DNA of 12,441 bases from NCBI GenBank assembly GCA_043750035.1, contig JAYVCI010000155.1, positions 1-12,441 of the forward strand. Direction: 5' to 3'. Numbering within the stretch: position 1 is the stretch's first letter; each line of letters starts with the position of its first letter. Source of the DNA: CANJUD01 sp043750035 (GTDB lineage Bacteria; Bacteroidota; Bacteroidia; UKL13-3). Positions 7,235 to 12,441 of the stretch are shown here, in pieces. A program made the position numbers and the translations under genes. The notes under the pieces were generated by a model. That model ran no database searches. It saw nothing but the letters and a program-made list of their open reading frames with translations, and was not told where the DNA came from.

Positions 7235-7337
7235 ATAGGCATTGAGACTATAATAAGACTCGCTGTGATGTAATACCGACAGGGTATTTGTATATTAGAC
7301 CACATCCATAATTCACAAGAAATAACATGGGGAGAGA

Positions 7338-7422
7338 GCCTACGTCATGCTATCCCGATTAATTATCCGGGACAGCATGACGGTCGGGGGTTTCCAATCG
7401 GGATTGGATTATTTTTGTAGGC
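7338..7422. repeat. Structured inverted-repeat element with nested hairpins
   Basis: An outer 5-6 bp stem (GCCTAC at 7338-7343 with GTAGGC at 7417-7422) encloses two hairpins. The first pairs 7343-7357 with 7368-7382 (14 of 15 positions). The second pairs TCCAAT (7393-7398) with ATTGGA (7403-7408) over a CGGG loop. ATCCCGATT (7352-7360) is also perfectly complementary to AATCGGGAT (7396-7404), so an alternative fold would disrupt both hairpins. It could be a REP/MITE-like intergenic repeat or a structured RNA; nothing in the window decides between them. Confidence 0.65.
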
Positions 7423-7495
7423 CGGGTATTATATCTTACAATTTTTTCCTCATATCTGGTCGCTAGATCAAAGCGTTTTACCTGATTTCATAGGT

Positions 7496-7559
7496 GTGAA
7501 TTATATAACATATTTTCAAAGTAATGTAACATATTCGATAAAACCAGGACGCATCTTTG
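7496..7559 (+). promoter_or_regulatory. Conserved 64-bp direct-repeat promoter, copy D
   Basis: Box 1 is GTGAATTATATAAC (7496-7509), box 2 is ATGTAAC at 7524-7530 (21 bp on), and CATCTTTG is at 7552-7559 (28 bp on). The start codon of the first small lipoprotein is 47 bp after the last G. It probably drives the four genes from 7606 to 9057. Confidence 0.82.
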
Positions 7560-7605
7560 CAATACATTTAAAGCACACATAATTCTAACCATAAATACCG
7601 AAAAA

Positions 7606-8049
7606 ATGAAAACCACAAAAAAAATATCAATATTCGTACTCCTGTTTGCAGGACTTATGATGCCAACAATTCAAAGTTGTAAAAAATATCCCGATGGTCC
7701 CTCAATAAGTTTACGTTCCAGAACTGCACGCGTTGCAAACTCATGGAGGGTAGAAAGATATTTGAAGAACGGCATTGACCAAACCGGTAATTTTATAGCA
7801 TCGAAAAGCAATTATGTCGAAATTTTTACCAAAGAAAATAATTGGTCTTTTGTTTACCTCAATACTTCTGATGGCAAAATAAAATCAGGTGGTGGCACTT
7901 GGCACTTTATCAATGATGATAAGCAAATATTAAGAACAGAGGGCGGTGACAATCAGTTGCTCCATATAATGAGATTGAAGCAAAACGAATTTTGGTATTA
8001 TTATATGGATGGCAGTGATACAAAAGAATTTCACTTAGTTTCTAACTAA
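7606..8049 (+). CDS. Small lipocalin-like lipoprotein, paralogue 1
   Basis: A 147-residue protein with a lipoprotein signal: MKTTKK start, hydrophobic core and lipobox IQSC with Cys25 followed by KK. The mature domain has NSWRVERYLKNG (about 45-56), the central GGGTWHF strand (about 95-101) and the ending NEFWYYYMDGSDTKEFHL. The single compact beta-rich domain with a W-x-(V/A)-E-(R/K)-Y start is like the lipocalin-like lipoproteins common in Bacteroidota; ligand and function are unknown. The KK after the cysteine may favour outer-membrane or surface sorting, but this is uncertain. It is first in a likely four-gene unit and paralogous to the next gene, sharing a perfect 30-bp DNA segment (7983-8012). 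Conserved promoter copy D is upstream. Confidence 0.82.
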   Translation: MKTTKKISIFVLLFAGLMMPTIQSCKKYPDGPSISLRSRTARVANSWRVERYLKNGIDQTGNFIASKSNYVEIFTKENNWSFVYLNTSDGKIKSGGGTWHFINDDKQILRTEGGDNQLLHIMRLKQNEFWYYYMDGSDTKEFHLVSN

Positions 8050-8068
8050 TAATTAATAAAACAATCCA

Positions 8069-8488
8069 TTGAAGAACTTAAATAAAATACCAATGTTATA
8101 TATCCTACTTGCTATGTTTTCGGCTTCAACATTTCAAGGTTGCAAAAAGGAGCAAAATAGCCCAATGACAGGCTTGCATTCAAGCACAGAATTTATTGCC
8201 GGCACCTGGAAAGCAGAGAAATATACAATTGATGGAGAAGACTATACTTCTTCTATTTCAGGCTATACTGAAACGTATTCAAAAGAGGGAAACTATCATT
8301 ATTCATTGGGAAGTATTGCCGAAATTAACAATTGGTTTTTTAAAAACAACAATAAAGAAGTTAGTATTACAGGTATTTCTAATAATTTATCCAATACATT
8401 ATATATCCTAAAGCTAGAAGTAAACGAATTTTGGTATTATTATATGGATGGTAACGATAGAAAAGAACTTCACCTCATCCAACAATGA
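8069..8488 (+). CDS. Small lipocalin-like lipoprotein, paralogue 2 (TTG start)
   Basis: A 139-residue protein starting with TTG at 8069. The evidence for this start is the protein itself. From TTG the sequence has the basic MKNLNK n-region and places the lipobox cysteine (FQGC|KK) at residue 25, exactly as in paralogue 1. The in-frame ATG at 8093 would give a signal peptide with no positive charge and the cysteine at 17. The mature domain has AGTWKAEKYTIDG, an SKEGNYHYS strand and NEFWYYYMDGNDRKELHL, matching paralogue 1 in order. It begins 19 bp after the stop of that gene and is surely co-transcribed. Its function is unknown, presumably related to paralogue 1. The TTG may lower translation relative to its neighbour. 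Confidence 0.8.
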   Translation: MKNLNKIPMLYILLAMFSASTFQGCKKEQNSPMTGLHSSTEFIAGTWKAEKYTIDGEDYTSSISGYTETYSKEGNYHYSLGSIAEINNWFFKNNNKEVSITGISNNLSNTLYILKLEVNEFWYYYMDGNDRKELHLIQQ

Positions 8489-8517
8489 TACTAATAAAGT
8501 ACAAAAAATAAAAAATC

Positions 8518-8670
8518 ATGGGCAATCTATTTTATATCATCGCTATCATAATGACACTCGGTTGGGCTGTTGGTTATATTGGCTTTGGCATGGGCGGATT
8601 TTTTCACGTGCTGTTTGTAACTGCACTTATTTCTCTTATCATACAAGTGCTTCAAGTTAAAGAAATTTAA
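8518..8670 (+). CDS. lmo0937-type small membrane protein (50 residues)
   Basis: A 50-residue protein starting ATG GGC AAT, 29 bp after the previous gene. It has two hydrophobic helices (about 4-20 and 29-45) separated by a glycine-rich turn (GYIGFGMGG) and a short charged tail (VKEI). The pattern MGNLFYIIAIIMTLGWAVG, then GGFFHVL, is that of the lmo0937/DUF5670 family of tiny membrane proteins, widespread in Bacteroidota and Firmicutes and often next to stress genes. No molecular function is established to my knowledge. A longer frame overlapping it (8448-8660) encodes nothing recognisable. It is probably third in the unit that begins at 7606. Confidence 0.85.
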   Translation: MGNLFYIIAIIMTLGWAVGYIGFGMGGFFHVLFVTALISLIIQVLQVKEI

Positions 8671-8724
8671 TCTATAAATAAGCATTCAAACATACCCGTA
8701 ATTACAGCATACATTTTACTTATA

Positions 8725-9057
8725 ATGAAAACCAATCCAACAGGAAATTCCACTCCTAAAATAGATAAACACTCCGAAGAAATTCAACCAACGCTATATG
8801 GACAAAGGTTGAAAGAAATTTTAATTAACGAGGAATCTAAGAGGGATTTGAATGCTAAGATTCTGAAAATTACTATGGAGATTAAGAATAAGTATCCAGA
8901 ATTGTCAAAATATTTGGAAGAGATGCGGGAAACAATCCCTGATGAAAAAAATCCAGATATAACAATTGCGAATTTAAGAAAATATTTCGATTCGTTAAAT
9001 TGGATGTTGAATAAGTATATATTAAAACATTCTAGCAGCACTGGTACAAATAACTAA
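8725..9057 (+). CDS. Small helical protein of unknown function
   Basis: A 110-residue soluble protein without a signal peptide or membrane segment. After a disordered polar start (residues 1-24) it appears helical: LYGQRLKEILINEESKR, then a lysine/glutamate-rich helix through KYPELSKYLEEMRE, then ANLRKYFDSLNWMLNKY. The KYPEL-(S/Y)-KYL-EEM part and the closing L-x-KY-x-x-SL pattern recall small uncharacterised Bacteroidota proteins, with no function that I can name. It starts 54 bp after the membrane peptide gene, without a visible promoter, so it is probably the last gene of the 7606 unit. Codon use and base composition match the neighbours, which supports a real gene. Confidence 0.7.
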   Translation: MKTNPTGNSTPKIDKHSEEIQPTLYGQRLKEILINEESKRDLNAKILKITMEIKNKYPELSKYLEEMRETIPDEKNPDITIANLRKYFDSLNWMLNKYILKHSSSTGTNN

Positions 9058-9103
9058 AAGTTAATTCGGCCATTGATTGCACGTTCAACATTTATTGCAA
9101 TGT

Positions 9104-9167
9104 GTGAATTATGTAACTAAATTAAAGAATTTTGTAACTTTATTGTTGGCAGAACAACCCACATTTG
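9104..9167 (+). promoter_or_regulatory. Conserved 64-bp direct-repeat promoter, copy E
   Basis: Box 1 is GTGAATTATGTAAC (9104-9117), box 2 is TTGTAAC at 9132-9138 (21 bp on), and CACATTTG is at 9160-9167 (28 bp on). GAATT also precedes box 2, so the repeat here is the longer GAATTATGTAAC/GAATTTTGTAAC. The first YtxH start codon lies 30 bp after the last G. It could drive the YtxH genes and possibly the genes beyond. Confidence 0.85.
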
Positions 9168-9196
9168 CAATACAAAAAATTTAAGCACTAAAAATC

Positions 9197-9466
9197 ATGA
9201 ACACAGGAAAAGTATTAATAGGTGTATTGGCAGGCGTGGCCGCTGGTGCATTATTGGGTATATTATTTGCACCCGACAAAGGATCGGAAACCAGAAAGAA
9301 AATTTCTAAAAAAGGTTCTGATACCGTAGATGGCCTTAAGGACAAATTTGATGAACTGTTAAATAGTATCTCTAGCAAATTTGAATCAGTAAAGGAGGAG
9401 GCTCAAGACCTGTATGAAAAGGGAAAAAGCAAAGCTGAAGACGTTAAAAGAGCATACCAGAACTGA
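9197..9466 (+). CDS. YtxH-like protein, copy 1
   Basis: An 89-residue protein. A glycine-zipper hydrophobic segment (GVLAGVAAGALLGILFAP, about 9-26) is followed by the family signature PDKGSETRKKISKKGSD and an amphipathic charged helix (residues about 42-86). This is the standard build of YtxH-domain proteins: one membrane anchor and a cytoplasmic or periplasmic coiled-coil tail. The family is stress-linked in Firmicutes (YtxH of Bacillus) and abundant in Bacteroidota, with no defined activity. It is the first of three tandem paralogues and the one directly behind conserved promoter copy E. Its tail is the shortest, ending in AYQN. Confidence 0.88.
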   Translation: MNTGKVLIGVLAGVAAGALLGILFAPDKGSETRKKISKKGSDTVDGLKDKFDELLNSISSKFESVKEEAQDLYEKGKSKAEDVKRAYQN

Positions 9467-9547
9467 CGGGGTGAAAGCTTAATTTATTTCTCATTTCTAA
9501 AAAAACACAATTAATCATTATATAAAAAAAATTAACAAATTACAATC

Positions 9548-9862
9548 ATGAACAACACAGGAAAAGTATTATTAGGTGTATTGGCAGGCGTGGCCGCTGG
9601 TACATTAGTGGGTATATTATTTGCCCCCGACAAAGGATCAGAAACCAGGAAGAAAATTTCAAAAAAAGGTTCTGATACTGTAGATGACCTAAAAGACAAA
9701 TTTGATGAATTGGTAAATCAATTTTCAGAGAAATTTGAAAACGTGAAAGCCGAAGCAAAAGATTTGTACGAAAAAGGAAAGCACAAAGCCGAAGATATTA
9801 AAAGAGATCTCAAAACTGAAAAGGCAGACCATAATGGCGTGACCGATAAAGTAAAAGCATAA
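9548..9862 (+). CDS. YtxH-like protein, copy 2
   Basis: A 104-residue protein. It shares with copy 1 the segment from TGKVL through LFAPDKGSETRKKISKKGSDTVD with only a few changes, in DNA as well as protein, including the Gly-rich anchor (about 10-27). The tail is longer and diverges after EDIKRDLK. It lies 81 bp after copy 1, in a gap without the conserved promoter boxes or a clear terminator, so it is likely read from the copy E promoter. It is the product of a local duplication; a role in envelope stress is inferred from the family only. Confidence 0.88.
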   Translation: MNNTGKVLLGVLAGVAAGTLVGILFAPDKGSETRKKISKKGSDTVDDLKDKFDELVNQFSEKFENVKAEAKDLYEKGKHKAEDIKRDLKTEKADHNGVTDKVKA

Positions 9863-9950
9863 TAAAATATTTTTTGTGGAAAAAAGTATCCGTTAAGAAG
9901 CCATAATTTCTAAACACACTTTTGTTAAAATAAATAAAATATAAACAATT

Positions 9951-10232
9951 ATGAATAGCACAGGAAAAGTATTAATTGGTGTACTGGCAGGCGTTGCCGT
10001 TGGTGCAGTATTGGGTGTGTTATTCGCACCAGACAAAGGCTCAGAAACCAGAAAGAAAATTTCAAAGAAAGGTTCTGACGCAATAGATGGCTTAAAAGAC
10101 AAATTTGAAGAATTACTTAGCAGTATTTCTGATAAATTTGATGAAGCCAAAGATGAAACAAGTGACCTCTATAACAATGGCAAAGAAAAAGCTGAAGAAG
10201 TGAAAAGAGGGGTAACTACCGAACATGAATAA
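9951..10232 (+). CDS. YtxH-like protein, copy 3
   Basis: A 93-residue protein with the same Gly-rich anchor (GVLAGVAVGAVLGVLFAP, about 9-26), the PDKGSETRKKISKKGSD signature and an acidic/basic amphipathic tail ending VKRGVTTEHE. It is 88 bp after copy 2; the gap is AT-rich and could hold a weak promoter, but none matches the five conserved copies. The next gene, encoding the holin-family protein, begins 31 bp after its stop. Three YtxH genes in a row may allow mixed oligomers through the glycine zippers (inference). Confidence 0.88.
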   Translation: MNSTGKVLIGVLAGVAVGAVLGVLFAPDKGSETRKKISKKGSDAIDGLKDKFEELLSSISDKFDEAKDETSDLYNNGKEKAEEVKRGVTTEHE

Positions 10233-10263
10233 TTTTAAATAAAGTAAATACAAATACACAGCC

Positions 10264-10602
10264 ATGGAAGACCATACAACCCTTATAGAGCCACTATTTG
10301 AGAGGCTTGAAGCATACGGAAAAACAAGCTATGAATTATTTAGACTTAAAACTATCGACAAAGTAGCTGGAGTTATATCTTCCCTTGTTTCAAGAAGTAT
10401 CGCTATTATAATACTTACCATGTTTATTATAATAGTAAATATTGGGATAGCTCTATGGCTGGGTGATTTACTTGGTAAATTATATTATGGATTTTTCTGT
10501 GTGGCGGGTATATATGGACTTGCTGCAATTATTATATTTGCCATGCACGATTCCATTAAAAAAAGTATTGGCAATTCAATCATATCAAAAATGCTAAATT
10601 AA
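10264..10602 (+). CDS. Holin-family (PF07332-like) membrane protein
   Basis: A 112-residue protein with an N-terminal amphipathic helix (LFERLEAYGKTSYELFRLKTID, given here in short as LEAYGKTSYELFRLK), then two membrane helices at about 44-66 and 75-94, separated by the short LGDLLGKLYYG turn, and a basic tail. This matches the small proteins annotated 'phage holin family' in Bacteroidota, where they sit in stress clusters rather than prophages; no phage gene is present here, so lysis is unlikely to be the role. The next gene follows after 7 bp, and the following one overlaps it, forming a tight three-gene operon. Confidence 0.78.
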   Translation: MEDHTTLIEPLFERLEAYGKTSYELFRLKTIDKVAGVISSLVSRSIAIIILTMFIIIVNIGIALWLGDLLGKLYYGFFCVAGIYGLAAIIIFAMHDSIKKSIGNSIISKMLN

Positions 10603-10609
10603 ACCAGCC

Positions 10610-10996
10610 ATGGACGGAACAACTGAATTAAGAGATTCTATCTTGCTGCTAGAGATTCAGCGGGCTGAGGAAAAAGAATTGTTGAGGGAACAAATCAAAT
10701 ATACTTGTGAAAGATTAAAACCCGTAAATCTGATTAGAAGCACTTATCATGAACTAACAGATCCTCCCGATTTTAAAAGGGGAATAGTAAATACAGTATT
10801 GGGACTAGCAGCCGGATATATTTCGAAAAAAGTAATTATTGGGGCTACGCACAATCCAATAAAACAAATAGTGGGTACCCTTTTACAATATGGTGTTTCA
10901 AATATGGTTGCAAAAAATGGGGATGGGATAAAATCAATTGGGAGTATCATTCTTAAAAAAATATTTAATAGGAGTAGTAAACCAGAAAAAGTATAA
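10610..10996 (+). CDS. Small conserved protein of unknown function next to the holin-like gene
   Basis: A 128-residue protein. An N-terminal charged helix (TELRDSILLLEIQRAEEKEL) is followed by a CERLKPVNLIRSTYHEL segment, a weakly hydrophobic glycine-rich stretch (VNTVLGLAAGYISKKVIIG, about 60-78) and a HNPIKQIVGTLLQYGVSNMV segment. The KPxNLI and GxxxNPIK motifs are familiar from Bacteroidota proteins encoded beside the holin-like gene, but none has a known function to my knowledge. It begins 7 bp after the holin-like gene and its stop codon overlaps the next start (TAATG at 10994-10998), which points to translational coupling and a common complex or process. Confidence 0.75.
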   Translation: MDGTTELRDSILLLEIQRAEEKELLREQIKYTCERLKPVNLIRSTYHELTDPPDFKRGIVNTVLGLAAGYISKKVIIGATHNPIKQIVGTLLQYGVSNMVAKNGDGIKSIGSIILKKIFNRSSKPEKV

Positions 10997-12108
10997 TGGA
11001 ATCGCCTATTCTAAGATTCCCATTATACGCTAAATTTGCATTTATACTGCTTATTATAAGCATAATTATGTCCTTACTTTATATAGGGCAAAATATTTTA
11101 ATCCCCCTTTTACTCGCATTATTATTTGCGATTCTATTGATTCCTGTAGTCGTTCTCTTTAATAAGAAATTAAGGCTACCACACGTGTTTGCGGTATTGC
11201 TATCCGTAACATTATTCGTTATATTTATTGTTTCAATCGTGATGTTTGTAACTTGGCAAGTTTCATATATTACTGATGACTGGATTAAGATAAAAAATAA
11301 TTTCTCGATTCATTTTCAACATATCCAGCAATGGATAGTAGAAAATTATAATATAAGTTACAGCAAACAACAAAATTATATTAATGAAGTAACAGATGGA
11401 GCTTTTAAAGGTAACAGAGAATTTATGGGTAGTACCCTAAACTCATTTACGAGCACTTTATTAAATTTAGTATTGATTCCGATATATACCTTTTTAATAC
11501 TGCTATACCGGGCACAGTTCAAAGATTTCCTCTTTAAAATATTTAGCCAAAAAAATGAGCTTGCCCTTGTAAGTGTTCTTAAAGAGGTAAAAGTTGTTGT
11601 ACAAAGTTATATTCTGGGATTGCTTATTGAAATGAGTATTGTTGGTACACTAACTACCACAGGTTTTATTATACTTGGGGTTCCTTATGCCCTTTTGCTC
11701 GGTGTAATAACTGCCATTCTAAATCTGATACCTTATATCGGTATTTTAGCCGCAGGAATTATTGCCATTTTAGCTACTTTGGGAAATTCGACTGATGTTT
11801 CCATGATATTGGGAATTATTGCCACGAACACTGTGGTTCAGCTTATTGATAATAATATAGTAGTTCCAAAAATTGTAGGGCATAAAGTACATATTAATGC
11901 CCTTGCAACCATGGTGGGTGTAATAGTGGGCGGGGCGGCATGGGGAATTCCGGGAATGGTACTTTCTATTCCATTAATTGCTATTTTCAAAGTAATATGC
12001 GACCATATTGATGACCTGAAACCGTGGGGGTACTTATTGGGAAATGTAACACCCACCTATCGGAAATCAATCGGCAACAAACAAAAAACCTACCCTGCGA
12101 AACAATAG
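10996..12108 (+). CDS. AI-2E (PerM/YdiK-type) family transporter
   Basis: A 370-residue multi-pass membrane protein with hydrophobic segments at about 12-32, 35-56, 63-88, 152-172, 205-230, 232-262, 268-290 and 305-335, and a soluble loop at about 92-150. Diagnostic family motifs are QSYILGLLIE (about 203-212), NLIPYIG (243-249), the conserved DNNIVVPKIVG (285-295) and GGAAWGIPGMVLSIPL (312-327). Full length is normal for the family. The family name comes from autoinducer-2 export, but most members have other or unknown substrates, and Na+/H+ antiport has been reported for some; the substrate here is open. Its ATG overlaps the upstream stop by one base, so it is co-translated with the two genes before it. 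The Dps gene starts 50 bp downstream, with no terminator seen between. Confidence 0.92.
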   Translation: MESPILRFPLYAKFAFILLIISIIMSLLYIGQNILIPLLLALLFAILLIPVVVLFNKKLRLPHVFAVLLSVTLFVIFIVSIVMFVTWQVSYITDDWIKIKNNFSIHFQHIQQWIVENYNISYSKQQNYINEVTDGAFKGNREFMGSTLNSFTSTLLNLVLIPIYTFLILLYRAQFKDFLFKIFSQKNELALVSVLKEVKVVVQSYILGLLIEMSIVGTLTTTGFIILGVPYALLLGVITAILNLIPYIGILAAGIIAILATLGNSTDVSMILGIIATNTVVQLIDNNIVVPKIVGHKVHINALATMVGVIVGGAAWGIPGMVLSIPLIAIFKVICDHIDDLKPWGYLLGNVTPTYRKSIGNKQKTYPAKQ

Positions 12109-12158
12109 CCAAACATCACAATTAAACATATAATAACTTAATTAAAAAAAATCAAAAA

Positions 12159-12441
12159 ATGAAACCACACATTGGAATTACCGAAAAAAATTTGAAAGGC
12201 TCAGCTACTATCCTAGCTTCAGTATTGTCAAATGAAATGACTTTATACGTTAAAACCAAAAAGTCGCATTGGAATGTTACGGGAGAAAGTTTTATGGAAC
12301 TCCATAAACTATTCGAAATCCAATACAAGCAACTCGAAGAATCTATTGACGAGATTGCTGAACGTATTGGTAAACTGGGCCATAAAACGATTGGCACCAT
12401 GCTTGAATTTTCAAAACTCTCTTCCTTAAAAGAAAATCCGG
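12159..12441 (+). CDS. dps: Dps ferritin-like DNA-protection protein (3' partial)
   Basis: Ninety-four residues are present; the window ends before the C-terminal half (the family is usually about 155-170 residues). Ferroxidase ligands are all in place with the family spacing: His37 (SHWNVTG), His49 (LHKLFE), Glu53, Asp64 and Glu68 (DEIAERI). Dps proteins form 12-subunit shells that oxidise and store iron using peroxide, and many coat DNA in stationary phase; here the N-terminus (MKPHIGITEKN) is short with two lysines, so DNA binding is uncertain. The gene lies 50 bp after the transporter in an A-rich gap without the conserved promoter boxes, so it may be co-transcribed with the upstream genes, fitting a stress operon. 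Confidence 0.92.
   Translation, partial: MKPHIGITEKNLKGSATILASVLSNEMTLYVKTKKSHWNVTGESFMELHKLFEIQYKQLEESIDEIAERIGKLGHKTIGTMLEFSKLSSLKENP

Larger units (their letters stand above)
7235..7605. other. 371-bp non-coding gap
   Basis: No convincing coding region is present on either strand. It holds a weak 5-bp hairpin ATACC/GGTAT (7273-7287) that might end the upstream unit, a structured inverted-repeat element (7338-7422), and conserved promoter copy D (7496-7559) for the lipoprotein operon. Confidence 0.75.

Noticed and set aside
7307..7316. CATAATTCAC, the reverse complement of box 1 of the conserved promoter
   Set aside because: On the - strand no ATGTAAC follows at 21 bp and no CAnnTTTG at the right distance, and there is no - strand gene for it to serve.
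7338..7422. Possible integron attC site or insertion-sequence end
   Set aside because: The outer stem lacks the attC core-site consensus, there is no transposase or integrase, and no gene-cassette arrangement.
8448..8660. Open frame of 70 codons overlapping the end of the second lipoprotein
   Set aside because: It overlaps two better-supported genes in another frame; the overlapping 50-residue frame at 8518-8670 has a clear lmo0937-type sequence.
10264..10602. Prophage signal from the holin-family gene
   Set aside because: No endolysin, portal, capsid, tail or integrase genes are nearby; this holin-like family is common in Bacteroidota stress clusters.
10996..12108. Quorum-sensing role for the AI-2E family gene
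   Set aside because: The family name does not establish AI-2 transport, and there is no luxS or AI-2 processing gene in the window.

Overview
The window is low-GC DNA from a member of the Bacteroidota. Three surface proteins end in a type IX secretion (T9SS) type A sorting domain, start codons follow A-rich leaders rather than strong Shine-Dalgarno sites, and promoter-like boxes end in the phylum's TTTG -7 motif. The gene families (DUF4239, lmo0937-type, YtxH, Bacteroidota-type holin) fit a free-living Chitinophagales or Sphingobacteriales-like organism, but genus cannot be read from the sequence. Every complete gene, and both partial genes, lie on the + strand.

Layout. Positions 2-2215: the 3' part of a large secreted protein made of Ig-like repeats (period 91-92 residues) with a C-terminal sorting domain. 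Positions 2515-5710: two secreted DUF3494 (ice-binding-like) proteins, one with two tandem domains and one with a single domain plus an FN3-like segment, both ending in sorting domains. Rho-independent terminators follow all three, and palindromic heptamer-repeat elements follow the first two. Positions 5909-7234: a DUF4239 membrane protein and a coiled-coil lipoprotein. Positions 7235-7605: a non-coding gap with a structured inverted-repeat element. Positions 7606-9057: two paralogous lipoproteins, a 50-residue lmo0937-type membrane peptide and a small unknown protein. Positions 9197-12441: three tandem YtxH-like proteins, a holin-family membrane protein, a small unknown protein, an AI-2E-family transporter and the start of a Dps gene cut by the window end.

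The main discovery candidate is regulatory. Five transcription units (2515, 4466, 5909, 7606 and 9197) are each preceded by the same 64-bp architecture. It consists of GTGAATWATGYAAC, a second ATGTAAC copy exactly 21 bp downstream, and CAnnTTTG exactly 28 bp after that second copy. Spacing is identical in all five although the DNA between the boxes is not conserved. This ties the ice-binding-like surface proteins and the envelope/stress genes into one apparent regulon, probably under an activator that binds two same-face direct repeats in place of a normal -33 element. No regulator gene is in the window.

Together the genes look like a cell-envelope and general-stress island (membrane and lipoprotein factors, YtxH, Dps) co-regulated with exported surface or ice-binding-like adhesins. 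This functional reading is an inference; the promoter geometry is directly visible.
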